From: Halictus rubicundus
Taxonomy: Eukaryota; Arthropoda; Insecta; Hymenoptera; Halictidae
NCBI RefSeq assembly: GCF_050948215.1
Contig: NC_135165.1
Span: 5,926,501-5,990,500, forward strand
Direction of reading: 5' to 3'
DNA length: 64,000 nt
Position 1 is the stretch's first letter. The number at the start of each line of letters is the position of its first letter. The notes under the pieces are model-generated. The model was not told where the DNA came from. It did no database searches and saw only the letters and a program-made list of their open reading frames with translations. Positions 10,588 through 24,362 of the stretch are shown here, piece after piece. The position numbers were made by a program, and so were the translations under genes.

Positions 10588-12980
10588 TAACCCTTCGGGG
10601 ACCATGCCTGTGCATTTACTCGAACGATGTTTCAAAATCGATGACACGAAGACACAATTAGAATAGCCCTACGATTTATTCATTATTGTGTACTCTCGAG
10701 AATTTGGAAATAGCTATGGAAAATATGAGCCTAATTATTCAGTATATTATGGTGCCATCTGTAACACTATCCAGCGTCAGTACCATGGAAAAAAGAAGGG
10801 TTGAAGAATGATTTTGCGTGACAATACAGAGTGTCCTACTTAACTTGTGCGTCCTATAGGTATATCTCGCTTATTTTATATGATAGAGAAAATGTTTTAT
10901 GGTGAAAATATTTTTAATATAATTTATTCAAAATTTCAAGATCATTGTGATCTTTTATATGGGAATGTTTTTAGCATCGCGATTTGATAGCTACAGGCAA
11001 GGCGAATGCAATGGTCTATGACACCATGACCTTCAGATGACCTCTAGCTCAAAAATGCATAGTAATGGAATAATGGATAAAAATAATGAAACGTGATTGA
11101 AAAGTTACTGAAGTTACTGAAAAAATTAATTAGTTAGGATCAATGTTCAGAATGATATCCGGTAATGTTAATACATTTTTGTAAACGATTTATTAATGAT
11201 CCTCCTGCCCTCGTTTAACTTGTTCATTTGAATTAGCACTTGCACTTGTTCTGACACGTTCGTTCATGTTTTGAGATATTGTGGAAATGTTCCAGTAAAC
11301 TATTGATTTAAACGTGTCCCAGTGAAAAATGAAAGCAAATTGATGAATAAAGGATGATTGGCGTTAATGGACATCATTTTCAACATTTATTAGCTAGAGA
11401 TAAGTAAATTGAATATGGTAATTTTAGGCTCTGGGTGCTATATTAAAGTGAAGTCGCATATCTGACGAGCCCGTCACTTTCCAGGAAAAAGAATTGATGA
11501 TTCGCGTGTCATAGAACATATCATTTCATTTCGTGCTAATAACTGTCACTATAGAAGAACTCATAATTCCATATTTTCAGTTCACACATCGATTAATGCC
11601 ACAAGTTTGCAGAAAATGTAAAAGGAGATGAAAAATGTCTAATCTACATTCATTTTACTTATTTGTTTCTTCAAATTTGATGTTAAATTTAGTATAAATG
11701 CAGCACAAAAGAATATCAAGACAAAACGAGCGTTTAAGTGTTTGTAATCATTTCTGTATGGAAATTCTATCGAATGTTTATTTAGTATCTATGTGAATCA
11801 TTCGTTAGTAAAATCGCTTAAAATTGTAAAAAACTAGTTTCGTAGTGTCATCAATTTTTTCTACTTTTCATTTTATGGAGTGCGCAGTTTCTTATTTATA
11901 GCAACTTTTCCTTGTAGAATATAAAATTGACATCTTGAGTTACAGGTTTCTACTTTTCATTTTATAGAGAGCCACTTTGTCATTCACCCGTAAATGGTTT
12001 AATTATGTCGAACAGGGAACTGTTCGAGGCGTAATCTACCGTCTGACGACCACATACTCAATCTACTGTTCGTGCAACTATAAACATTTTTCCTCAAGCG
12101 CGTATTGCGCATTGCTGAAGGGGTCGGTTTAGTATAAAGGTACCGTTGACGCGTGCTAGCGTTAAAAACACGCCGCACGATAATGGACCAAATGTGTCTC
12201 CCCTGTACCGCGCATTTCCTCTAATAAAAGTATATTTGTCCCGCGAAGGTTATTTCCGGTTCTGTTCTCCGAAAAAGGTTTTTTGTGTTACCCGAAAAGC
12301 TGTTTACGTATTAACGGCGTTATAATTGTGGTGTACCGTGCCGAACGCGATCCGATGGCGATCTGGGGCACGTGGACGCGGCTTAATGGGGTCGGCGAGA
12401 GTCATCTCTAATGAGGTAAAGCGGAGATTCGACTATCAAACAGTACGATCAGTACATGTAACACCAAATACGTGCCTAACGTGATACGATATTACAAAAT
12501 TCTGACATCTATTGTGATTTCAATTAGTGAGCATATTCAGAGGTTTCAAAGAACATTGCAAATATTCCCAAAAGAATATTAAAGGAAAGAAAACTTTGCA
12601 CAGAAAACTTTAAATTGACACAACAAAATTTTGTCACGATCCCTTTCACATTGATCTTATAGAGCGTCCCCTTTCCAACGAGATTAGACTTAGTATGATT
12701 TTTCTATACTAAGTTACAGCAGATCAGAGATTAGAAGACTGCTAACAAACTTTCACAATCTCAACCAACTCTGGAGAATTGATCTAATCTTTTTTCTTTT
12801 AATATTAAATGTTTTGTGACATTGTCTAAACAAATATTGTATTTTAAATTTCTGCTGTTCAAGTTCTTAGAGGAGTAAACGTGTGCACAAAATTAGTTAC
12901 ATTAGTATAAAGCAATCCTTCTCGTCGGAGCTTCAATTCCCGTTCAGACGGCGTAATCGGGTGGCCCGGTGGTCTTTCTG
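10588..12980. other. AT-rich gene-free stretch
   Basis: This stretch has almost no open frames. It begins with TTAACCCTTCGGGGACC at 10588, which looks like an isolated end of a TTAA-type element. CAGAGTGTCC near 10826 resembles the CAGGGTGTCC terminus of the family at 56271. A 16-bp phrase CTACTTTTCATTTTAT occurs at 11861 and again at 11950. Most of the segment is probably decayed transposon sequence, but no element can be delimited. Confidence 0.4.
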
Positions 12981-12987
12981 AGCCTAA

Positions 12988-13837
12988 TTGATCAGGCCGT
13001 CCAACATAATTTATCCGCCGCGAGAGCCACTTAAATCGCTCGACTTTATCGAAAAATATAGTAATCGTTTGAGGTCGCGGCGGGAAAAATCGAGGCAGCG
13101 GAAAAAGGAGATCCGAGAAACTGGAGAGAGTAAAAAGGAGGAAATTAGGGCAGACTCCGTTACGTCAAAAAGGAGATTATGTTAAGATTTAATTCCGCTG
13201 GAAGGCCGCACTCGAATTAAACGTCCCGGAAGTCATCGCGGGGCGCACTCGAGAACAAGGAGGAGAAGCCCGATAGTCGTAATGTCGGTGCCTAGTAAAT
13301 AAAACACTCGAGGTTCCCCTCTCTCTCTCTCTCTCTCTCTCTTCCTCTCTCTCTCACTTTATTCCAGCCGGCTGTAAATATGCAAATTGTTAGGACTATC
13401 GTCCCTCTTTGTCTAAAGGATCCAGGGGCGGAGGCGGGGGCGGGCGTCAGTGGTGGCGGGCTACGGCCGATGAGATTCAATTTACTTCCATCAAAATGGT
13501 GTACGCGGTAATACACTTTGGATGCACCGTGCCCTCCCCTATATTATTGACTTCGTAATAACGTGACAGTAATTTGTATGCAAAATCGTTTCCCTGAGCT
13601 ATTCGGCCGCGTAAACGTTCGCCTCGAAAAGTTTTCTTTGTTTGGACGCCGAACTATCCTCAAACTTGATAGATCGACGATTCGGTTTAAGATGCTCACT
13701 TCCCACCGGCTTATTTGCTTCCCCGAACTTGCTCAGGGCCGAAATCTCAGCCTGCTCGTAATTTTCTTCCTATTGCCTACCCTCGCCATCCGAAGTTAAC
13801 GATGCCCGGTAGTCATTCGACCCTGAAACCACCTGAT
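12988..13837. other. Gene-free stretch around a (CT)n tract
   Basis: No gene recognised. It is moderately GC-rich and includes the (CT)n microsatellite at 13319-13355. Confidence 0.4.
13319..13355. repeat. (CT)n microsatellite
   Basis: A CT run with a single TC interruption, then more CT. Confidence 0.95.
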
Positions 13838-14030
13838 AAAAATATCTGTCAACCGTAACCGAGACATGTTGATCCAAAGTAATGACAAGATTGAATTTAC
13901 TCAGATCTACGATTTTTATTATAACGTGTGCTTGAATCAAGAAGTTCGTCAAAAATTTTCGTGATTTCAATCATTATAAAAGGAACAGTAAAAAGCAATA
14001 ATTTTAACTCGTTCATTAAACCCTCTGGTA
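13838..14030. mobile_element. Diverged family 1 MITE fragment
   Basis: The interior matches the family 1 copy at 37561-37778: GATTGAATTTACT, then CGATTTT, ATTATAA and TGTGCTT in the same order and spacing, preceded by GACATGTTG as in 58706-58867. The terminal CACTAGG-type ends are not evident, so the copy is truncated or heavily decayed. The limits are approximate. Confidence 0.5.
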
Positions 14031-14205
14031 ATTTTACTGTTAAAGGTTATGTCAACGTAGGGGTGTAAAATTCAGGAGAAATTGTACACTTTTGAACGGA
14101 AGGTTTCACTCTGGTATACGTGTTAAAGGTAATTTTACTGTTAATTTTACTGTTAAAGGTTAAGTCAACGTAGGGGTGTAAAATTCTGGAGAAATTCTAC
14201 ATTTT
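14028..14205. repeat. 113-bp tandem duplication, partial second copy
   Basis: GTCAACGTAGGGGTGTAAAA at 14051 recurs at 14164, an offset of 113 bp. Both are preceded by TTTTACTGTTAAAGGTTA and followed by GGAGAAATT. TTTTACTGTTAA appears a third time between them. It is non-coding and directly follows a MITE fragment. Confidence 0.75.
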
Positions 14206-17200
14206 TTGTTGGAAGTCAATGAACATTTTATAAAAGCATTTTTCTTGAAAACGAACTTATGTCAAGCTGAACTATCTTCCTGACTCCATTTGAACAACAA
14301 ATACGAACGCCAACCCTGTATACACCATTGTCCTTAAAGCTTTAAAATTTTCCATATTCATGTACGACATTATCGGCATTTACGGCGTCGTCACCCGATA
14401 AACAGATGCTCGCCTTTCTGCTCGAGTCCTTATAACAATCTTCCGGAATGCTGGAACGGGACCGGGGAGGGAAGAAATAGAAGAAAGGCGAGGGCGGCAG
14501 GTGGGGTTGGTTCGGGGGTGAGAAAGAAACGAGCCGTCTGACTTGTGATCTAGCCGGTGCCCTTGAGGCTTCCACTCGTCCTCCTTCGTCTCTCCTGAAT
14601 CCTACATCCGTTCGATTCTCCCGTTGATCCCCGGGGGCTGTGTAACACGTGCGCGGCACGGGGAAGATCGTCTGCAGGGGCGGAATCAACGGGGGTTGCG
14701 AAGCTAGGGCGCGGGGACGGGTAGGGAGCCGCGCAAGAGTAACTGCTAGTAACAATGTTTTCTCACCCTTTTGCGTTTTAGCGGCGGAAAGCGGAGGAGC
14801 AGGGGGTAGGGTGAAGTCGGGGTTGGAGAACCCTCTTTCCACCCCCGGACACCCACGGGTTGCGCTGCCGCCCCCGCACGCCGAGCCGAGGCTCGGTTAT
14901 ACACCCTCCGCAATCAATTTCGTCAATACCGCTTGTTGCGGAGGGGTGGCTGTGCTGTCTCGCCCGCGGCTGCCTTCCGGCCACCCCCTTCAACCCCCGT
15001 GTCGTTCTTCAGGAGAAGGGTCCGTCGATAGATTTTTCGGTTCGAACCACGCCGCCGCGCCGCCACCACCGACCATAAAGTCACCCGGCTCTTTTGTTTT
15101 CGCCGGTGCTCGATCGTTGATCTCGAAAGTGGCTGTTCTCGATGTCGCCTGTAAAAAACGCTACAACAATACCACCCCCGTTCCACGGAACCTCGATTTT
15201 CGATAGTTTCACTTTCTACAGTCGCGGAGCTTGTAAAAGCTGCCACACGCAGCGTGTAGTACACCGGCTCTTCGAGAACTTCGCAGACTAATTTCTTCAA
15301 CCCCTCAACCCCTCGACGCAGACGCGTTAACTCGTTATTCGTGCTCGCTATTACTTCTCGCTAACTCTTCGTTTACTATTAGGATTCTCTTCGACTGTTG
15401 CACAAGTAGTGCCGCAACTCGTGCCGCTGCTTATCCCAGTCTTCACGGCTACAAGTGAGGCTATGTATGTGTTACCGTGTCCACAGAATCTACATTCAAA
15501 TTCTTCGAGTACAAAAATGTGTTAACACCGATCGCTAAATGTAACTGATCTGTGTTGCCTTGTAAAAATGAAACGATTCTATTTATTTAATATTTGTGCG
15601 ATGTTGTTGTGATATATGCTTGAACGAGGAAGCGTATTTAATAATTTCCAATGGAATCCTCTTTATAGTCTCGCGAATTGTAAAATGAAAAATTTCAAAC
15701 ATACAATGTCTTAAGTAAGCGACGAAACGAACTCTTCCCGACCGACTTCGCGCGATAAAGACAGCCAGCCGAAGGGTATCCGAACGAAATGTGGTCGATC
15801 GAATAATCGAATGAGACAATTTGTCGGTCTGTTAACGAACATCATTTTCACGGAACACGGCAGCAAAGTGTCCGCCCGCGGAGCAATCTTGCAGCAACGA
15901 TCGAAGATCCGGAGATGCTTCCCAGTGAAATAACAAGCCTCCGGGCATCCGTGACCCTAACGTTCCAAGTATTTTGTTCTTCCTCTCCTCCTCATATATA
16001 ATTGGAGTCCATGATTCTGTGCAAATATCGCGTAACCAAGCAAACAATGGCTCCGCGATGCCCCCCCGCACACTGTGCAAACAAAATAAGAATGTCTATC
16101 GACTCGGGAGCAGAAACGGCCGGTAAATGAACCGTGGTCGAGTAGAAACGTTTACCAACTATCAGACGGCTAGTCGATTCTACGAATATTACTGTTATCG
16201 CGTAACGATTGCTTTTCGCCGGCATTGTCGAGGTATTCGATATATAATCGATCTTTCCGTGCATATTTACGCGAGCGGGGTAACAATATATCCGGGGGGC
16301 ATTAAGTATTTCCGCAAAGGTTTAGGAATCACAATATCTGCGGCTTAAAACCGTCTCCTGAATCCAGAACCGTCGCTGGATCCTTCCTTCCGCCGGCTCC
16401 TGCGTCCCGACTTCGATATAAATATCGATTACCCCGGTTATCCGGATAATCCTTACAGATTGAAATTACCATTCGTACCCCCGATCGTCGTAACGGAGCC
16501 CATCTCGACGGACATCCGTCGTTTTTCAACCCCGTTTCCCTTTTTCATCCATCTTTCTGACCCGCTTTTCTTGCGCCGTCCGTCACTAACGTCGATCCCG
16601 ACCCGCTCGTTGCCGAACGTCCGCCGAACGAATCGCGTACTCCGCGACGTATCGTTAAACGCATTCATCAGGATTCTGTTTGTCATAGCCCGGGCAAAAC
16701 TTCGCGGAAATTGGACAATAATGTTGGCTCGTCAACGAGTCCCCGTCCGAATACGCCGTATTGTCGGATCCGTCGCAGCACTCGCGAGTTTATTGTCGAT
16801 TTATTTCGAACGAGAAAGAGAATAAATATTTGAGGACGTACAGAAATTGTGTACACTGTTATGTCCAACGTCGTGTTTGCCTTGGCTCACTGCACTTTTA
16901 TTCGGTAATCCTGCGCCCCCGCGCGCACCGGCGCCGCCGTTGCGTCATCGGCGCCCGCCGGTCTTGATTATTGTTACACGATTCTTGTGCTAATAATCGA
17001 CAGCCCCGGCACCAATTTTAACATTCTTTTGCACGTTGAACTCCCGCAAACACAGCTCCCGTTATTTATCTTCCTTTGTCCCGTCGCGTTCATAAATATT
17101 TTCGTTGTTCCTGTTACCGTTGGTCATGAAATACTTTTCAATAGGAATTTTTCAATGAATGAACAATCTTGCAGCTGTTCTAATTGCTCACAATGTTCAG

Positions 17201-18020
17201 TTTTAGGCAGTGGCTTGTGCCACAAGTGCGTAACGGACTCCGCGCATTGTTTACAGGATAAACTTTTGTTGACAACAGATAATTGAAACAAACATTCGGA
17301 GACGAATCAGCGAGCTGCGAGTTAGAATGTTTATATTCGTTTATATTCGTCTTCAACAGCGGTTTTCAAAAAATTCCACGATACATAGCTTGCATTCGCG
17401 ACAAGTAGAATTGGTTGGCCATGATCAGACGCGTCAGCTGACTCCTATCCACCAGCACGCGTAACCGCTGAATTTTCCAACACAATTTTTTCTAAATCGG
17501 AGCGTCAATTCATATGTTTTCCAACTTGTTTTTGCAAATAGCATTACCATTTGATCCAGTGCGTTGAAGCAAATTCGAGAGAAACGTAGAAACACGATTT
17601 TTGTTCTCGAGTGAATTTAATTCGATTTTGCACGATTTCTACCGAATCATTTCTCACGGGAAGGTCTGCATAATTTCAATAATTGTAGATATACGACCGA
17701 TGTTTGACCGACCGGTGGCAGGTATAGTTAACGAGGCGGAGTTTGCGGAGAGGTCTATCTAACTCAGAAAAGTGTGCGCTCGCCCCGATAATTTTAACAG
17801 GGCGTTCACGCTTGTCAATCCGCCGCGGCTCGATTCGCCTTTAATAGAGCCGTTAATTCGCGTTGCTCTTGCAGCTTTGTGCGCGATTTAACGTTTTTAT
17901 TCGTCCCTTTAGCGGTAGACGCGACGGCCGTCTTTATGTGCAGGCGTGGAATATTGACACGTACAAAGCTCGGAGTTTTTGCACTTCAAACGGCGCTGGT
18001 GCTGTCGGCAAGGTAGAAAG
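14206..18020. other. Gene-free stretch, largely GC-rich
   Basis: Positions 14450-15200 are very GC-rich and produce long overlapping frames on both strands (up to 185 codons) that I do not believe are genes: compositions are Arg/Pro/Gly-heavy and no motif is visible. Positions 15830-17000 are similar. No RNA gene or repeat is recognised apart from short pyrimidine tracts. Confidence 0.4.
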
Positions 18021-18024
18021 GCTT

Positions 18025-18038
18025 GGGGGGGGGGGGGG
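18025..18038. repeat. Poly-G tract (14 G)
   Basis: An uninterrupted G run in an otherwise unremarkable gene-free segment. Confidence 0.9.
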
Positions 18039-18039
18039 T

Positions 18040-21000
18040 AATGGTGAATGGTCTCATTAAAGGAAAACGCTACCGGGAAAACTCTTTCCGAGGGACGAGC
18101 TCAGCCTATTTACCGGTTTATTTTTAGAAGGCCGTGCCGTGCGGCAGGCCGGCCTAGGCAAAAGCCTCTAAACTCGGTTTAATGCTTCATAAGTCAAACG
18201 AAAAGCGGCAATTTTCATCGGTACCATTATATGGAAGTGCTTTTCGCCGGTCAATCGAGAAATTGCTTTATTCATTTATACCTGACCGTCTTTTCAACGT
18301 CCGCCGCGCCCGGCATTTCTGGCTCATTCAAATAATTACGGGACGCAAGGGGAGAGAGGGAGAGAGGGAGAGGCGATGTGTTTACCGATAACCAGGGATC
18401 GATCGATCCCCGGCTCGATCATCGGCTCGTTTCCCGTTCTAATTATTCATCGAAACGTCACAGCTGGCCTAGCGTTCGTTGGCCGGGAGAAGACCGGAAG
18501 TGCCAGCGCCACGGTCCGACAAATTGCTGCCTAAATTATAGGTCATCGTTGATTCCAGTCGGCCGTGGTGTGCTTGCCGAACGCAAGCGCAAGCCGACGC
18601 GTTTCTATTCTTATCGATGCAACGATACACGGTGCCGAGTAATATGCTCGCATTATGCAGCCGATCGTAGATTTATGGCACCGAAATCGGTGGCCGCATC
18701 TCGGTGACAGACACCGCCAGAGATTACCATCCTAAGATTATGCTTCATCCATTCTCGTTGAACACTTTAAGGGCGTGTTCCCGTTCGGAGCTGACGATTT
18801 TAAACCATTTGCATGCGTCGTGTTCTTTGTCATCGTTGAACAAGAATTTTTTAAAATTTTGCATCTATGTTTGGTCGTGTTTCGAGACGATACTGTAACA
18901 CTTTTATGCAATTATTCTTATTACTATATGAATTATTCTATATTTTTCATAATCTGTTATTTTTAATGGCTGACACTATTCAGGCTGTCATCTAAATTTA
19001 AAATCAAATTGAAAGTGATCGGAATGTAACTATACCATGGCGTCTTAGGTGTAAGTTTTTGGGATTCAGGGGCGGTTTTTCCCACAAACAGAAGGGCCCA
19101 GGTAATCTTCAAAGTGATGGAAAAAGGAGAAGTAAATATTGTCAATTCGAGATAAGCGGAAAGGATTAAAAATAATAGAGGTCCGGTACGAAAAACAGCT
19201 AAAAAGCAGGGAGCTCGAGTGATCGATGAATTAAGTCGACAATACGTGAAGCGATTGCAGAGATTTTCCAGATAAACTTTTCATCTGTCAAAGCAGTTCT
19301 CCGAAATGAGAGGACTGAATAGAATTTCTCTAGCGGTAATTAAAAGCATTATTTAGAAAGCTATCTCCACGAGATCGGTCATTTGAAATTTTGCGATATT
19401 AAAATTTTGATATTAAGATTTTGTAAATAACTCATAGAGTTGACTCTCTGTTCCAGGTATTTTTGAAACACTGTGTCTTCATAATCTAGAACCTAATATG
19501 AAACATTGTCCTTGCCCCCACAAAGTATCCGATTCCAAGGCGATCTTTATCCAACCCCTGGCGTTGCTCATCTTGCCAGCCAACAGATTACACCCGGACC
19601 GAAACTAATGAGGCTAATTGGCGTCGGTATTACGCGGGAATACGGACGCTGCTCGCCCCGTAATTTTCCGCCCTACAATTTTTATTATCACGACGGGGTG
19701 CCCGGATTCCGCTTCCGCGTCTCTCGAAAAGATTCGACGGAGCAGGAGAGAAGGAGAACCCACGAAATTTGTCTTCCTTTTCGCCCCTGTCGAGGAGTTT
19801 ACGCCGATAATGATCCCTGTAGCCCGATTCCGTCGCGGAGACCGAGATTGCTGCTCGTTGACAAATAACGCCAATCCCTCGCGCCTCCCTTCTGATCGGG
19901 GAATATCGGCTGGCAATTTCCAACTATTTTTTCTCCATTTTTCTCCGGTGACGGGCCTTGATCCGCGTCTTCCCTCAAGCTTAAGCAATTCTTCATTATC
20001 TCCGCGACACCACAATAAACAATTTCATAAGAGTCGACGTCAACCCTCAAATGGCCAGTCCTGTGATCAATGTTCTCGTTTCAACCAACGACGCTTTGTA
20101 AACATTTTATTCGTAGACAATACAGGTACATCATTCGTTCAACATGTTAAAGAATCTTCAGTAATTCGAAAATTCTGGTGTTTAATTTGTGCTGCCGTAT
20201 ACATGAGAAACATTTCGAGTAATTTCGTTTTTGGGCTCTGCTTCTAGTTTTCTGTACAAATTTTGAATTTTCGGCCATGTCGAGAAACGTATGAAGTAAA
20301 TGGCTCCAAAAGTTCCAGTGGGATATAGTAATGTTTCGATGTACATCTACAATATTATGAATACAATAACAATGTTGGCAGTTGGCAATGTAGCTATAAA
20401 GTTGTAAGGGAGAATATAGGGTAGCGTGTATTTCCATTCAAGGAAAACCCCAAAAAATCGGGAAAGATCAACACTAAAATCACCTTTGTCCATTCCCCTT
20501 TAAAAACTTGCGGAGTTTCAAACAATTTCCGCTGGAATGAATTTCGCGAAACGGCAGCTCTAAATAGGCTTGTGCGATAGGACTTAATAGTTGTTTTGCC
20601 GTAAGTTTTCTACGAGTCGTTGATCTCGGGCCGAGAAAAGCTGGAAAGGATGCGATTCACGGAAAAAGGCAGCACGTTAAGAGAAAACTTTCTTCGACGA
20701 TCTCGAAGAATTTCTCTTTCACCCCCGCGGACGTAGCGGCGCGGCGCGGCGCTGAGCTGAGCTGAGAGTCCCTCTTTCCCCGTGTTCCACGGGCAGAGTC
20801 CATAAATTTTAGCAATTTCTGGAGTGCTGGTGCCTCTCGCGGCAGCGGTAGGAATAATAACGTGACGACAGAGCCCAATTGTCCCCTAATGCCGCGAAGT
20901 TTCTATTCAGAGCATCTTTTTGTGCGTTACTACCGGCGGACGTGGGAGTGAAAGTCGTATCTTGCCGCGGCGGCTGGAAGGGCAACCTTGCAATTCAGCC

Positions 21001-24000
21001 GAGCAACGTGGGAGGGTTGCCAACTCCGCTGTATGATAATGGACCGACGATGCTATGCCTACTCGATCCATACACGGCCCTTCTGTAGATGTATCTGCGG
21101 ATCCTACAGGCCGATTCGAAATTGGCGGCGCGGAATTCGCACTTCGTACTAACCCTCATACGCTCCAAAAAGAAAAAGATCCTAGCATAATACTTCACTA
21201 ATTTTTAATGCACACTTTGAATCAACAAGTTATATTTCATCTGACTGCGGATTTTCTTCTAGGACACGACTAACACCCAAAAGCTTTAACAGTGAGAAAA
21301 GATAAAATTGTAACAACGTTAAAAGAATTTCAGAGTACTGTTACATTATATTCGACTTATTAAATTTATTAAAAACTGACTCGGTACATTTTTATTTTCG
21401 TATTCGCGGTCAATTACACGTTTGCCAGAAGTAATCGGTTGGTCGATGGAATTCACTCCTGCTTCAGATTTTTGTGAAATAATGAATGGAGATTGAAGCC
21501 GTGTAAGTGGATGATCGTCGGACGGTTTTATTAAAAATTAATTTAGAACGGTAGCGTGCACGTGCCCGGGATGTTTCAGATATTTAAGGGCGTCCCGCCC
21601 CTGACAACTCTGATTTTCCCTGATGCTTCGTCACGCGGAACAGAACGCCATAAGTTCGCCGGGAACAAACGGGAACGCGCGCGGAGAGACGGATGCGATC
21701 CGGCGAAGTAAACGCGACAGGTAATTGTCGACGGCGAAGCACACCGCGCATATTGCCGGCGAAATGTTTAGGGGAAAGTGAATTAAGTAGATATCCTTGC
21801 CGGGATCCAATTTACGTGCTACAGTATTGTGGCAAGTTTAATAAATTCGAGGGATTGTGGCTCGAGTTAATTGTGGCTCTCCGTGAGCTGAGTGAACAAG
21901 GGTGACGGCGAGTTCATGCTATTGAAAACTCTGCTTTTATATGGTTACAGCGTTCGAGGGATGCCGTCCCGTTTTGTTATTCGCTCGCCTGTTGTCAGCT
22001 GAAAACGGTAACTGAATCCGGGAACTCGACGACGACCGCCCAAATAAATAAATCAAAAAAATTCCTGCGGGACCTGTCCTTCAGATTTCTATTCGCCGTT
22101 TCAGACAGTTTCACGTGTTTTAAGAACAACGTGTGTGTACAAATTTAAATAACACTGTTATATGTGGCTTGATATGACAGATTCATTTGTTTGTACATTG
22201 GTTACTGTCGGATAAAATAGTTCTTCATTCTGCATTATTAAACTTCTTCTTGTATGTTGTATAAAGTGCAGTTAGCAAAGCAACCTTTGACCGTATGGAA
22301 GACAGCTTAAACTTTACCCGAGGAAACCAGAAATTTTTAACTCTCTTTAATATAATCCTGTTGCTTTTGGCGAGAAAACTCCGAAAATCCCAGTTTCCTA
22401 GGAGATCATTAGTGCAAAAGTTGTACGAGTGCAAAGATTTGCGATTTTCACCGCTTTTGACAGGTAAGGGCGTCGCCACATTGGGCACTGCTACGTGTAT
22501 CACTTACCGAGCGGAGCTTCTGGATTCCGTGCACGAGTTCATGGATTTTACAGTGGAAGATCCATACTAAATTAAGCGAAGAACTGTGAACGCGATCAAA
22601 CATTTCAAAATGAACGAAGACACCGTTAATAAAAATGCAAGCTTGGAAGGAGCCCGCCATCGCTTTTAGCCGGGCACTTTAAACTTGCCAAGAAACGGGG
22701 AATCTCCGTTGTCTCGCCGGTCCCGATATTAAAATGATTAAAGCTAGACCAAACAAGGCAGCGTCCAAACAGTCTCGTACAAAGACGGGCCACAATAATG
22801 AATTCCAGCGCGGTGGTGGCGGAATCCGTTGGCGTAATCGCAGCGGCGCAGAGTCTTAATCGGGGAAGCGTCAGCCCGAAATCCCGGCACCGCGTTTCCA
22901 GTCGGGCCGATTGTTAAACGGCCAATAAAGTCGCGCAATCTCTTCCAGGCTGACAGCGGCCAACAATGGGACGATCCCGCGGGCCCGTGCCTCTCAAATA
23001 ATGTATTTGATTTTGGTTTTCAAAGGACCAGCGAGATATACGCGCGTGCAACGGCGCGCGGGAGGGGAGGGAACGAGAGGGGTGTGTGGTACGCACGCAT
23101 GCGTGCCCTCGAAACGTAAACGGGGCCACGTGTCTACTTTAAACAGAGCCGCGAAGGGTTCCCCATGGCCGAAAACCCATGGCATCACCGTCACCAACAC
23201 CACCACACCATCGCCGTCGTCGCGTTTCCGATTCAAACCCGCTGATCCCGAGCCGAGAGTGCGCCGAACCGTAAGGCATTGTCGTCCGGGGGTTGTTGGC
23301 CACCCTCCGCTGCCTTTCCGAAACCCCAGAACCACCGCTGCTGTACAATCACCACCACCGTAACAGTCATCGAGCGAGTATTACCTTCTGCCCTTCGAGC
23401 AACCCTCCTCCCTCCGCAAACAACGCGCCAGATTATTTCACACAGTTTTCGAACAGCCCATTAAAAGCCGACTCGCCGACCAGATAAACGCTGATTCGGT
23501 AGCCGACTGACGGGATTCCCATTCCCTAACTTCCTCTTGCTTCCTTTGTTTCGCGATTCCCGTCTCTCCCCCGAAGCTCGTCAAGGTGCGCGTCGATGAG
23601 ACTCGCGAGACGATGAGGACACTTTCCTCCGGGCGGTTGTTCGTTTGTTGCGGAGAAGAAGGGGTTGATTTCGGTTCTGATTGGGTTAAGTTCAACAAAA
23701 TTTCAGAGCTGCGGGGTGAATGTTGGTAATACGGAGAATCGTAGAATTTAGATTGGCTTACACTTTACGTCAACGAGCTGTGTTTCATTTGTCAAGCTTC
23801 GTTTTCAAGAGGTACATCTCATAACACAAAGAGGAAGAAATTAAACATTTTAAAGAATAGGATGAACAGAAGGGAGTGAATTTATCATCCTGAGAAATGT
23901 ACGAGCGTCAATAAACTGTCCATTATTGTCACAGCAATACAACTTGTTCTGGACTATTCAATTTTGTCTTGTTTGAATCTTTTTAGCACCGAATTGTACA

Positions 24001-24362
24001 ATTATCTATAGGTTAGTTAGCTTTTGAAATCGTGTCCGGCATTACCAACATTTAGTCTAATCCGTTTTAATTGATCATTGGAAGTAGAGCCTTCGATGTC
24101 CCCGAGGTTGTGCTTGAAATAAAAGCAAACGATCTATTGTATTTTAGAAGACACGTGTGTCTGACTTTTTAAGTAGAATGTGGAGTGTCTGGTGGATCGT
24201 TTCGGTAGCCATTGACCCACATGGGCTAATGCTCCAATATGGCTGCCTATGGTTATAATAACGGTTAATCGAACCGAATGGTTATTCGTTTTAACGGCAC
24301 GAGGCCCTTCTACTGCTGTGGTGCTCTTCTCAATTTCTGTGTCATCTCGCTTCATCTTTTCT
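18040..24362. other. Gene-free stretch
   Basis: I recognise no gene and no complete transposon here. The overlapping frames at 19506-20247 lie in alternative frames of one GC-balanced block and show no domain. A compact GC repeat (GCGGC units, then GAGCT units) sits at 20737-20768. An ACC/CGT-rich low-complexity patch lies at 23190-23360. Parts such as 22650-22990 could be conserved non-coding sequence, but that needs a cross-species alignment. Confidence 0.4.

Noticed and set aside
14649..15206. 185-codon plus-strand open frame and its minus-strand partners
   Set aside because: Typical chance frames of GC-rich DNA, biased to Arg, Pro and Gly, without recognisable features.
16987..17286. 99-codon frame with a Cys-rich stretch
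   Set aside because: The Cys spacing fits no zinc-binding or knottin pattern I know, and there is no gene context.
19618..20247. 209-codon plus-strand open frame
   Set aside because: Overlapped by comparable frames in other registers and strands (19506-20050), with no domain visible.
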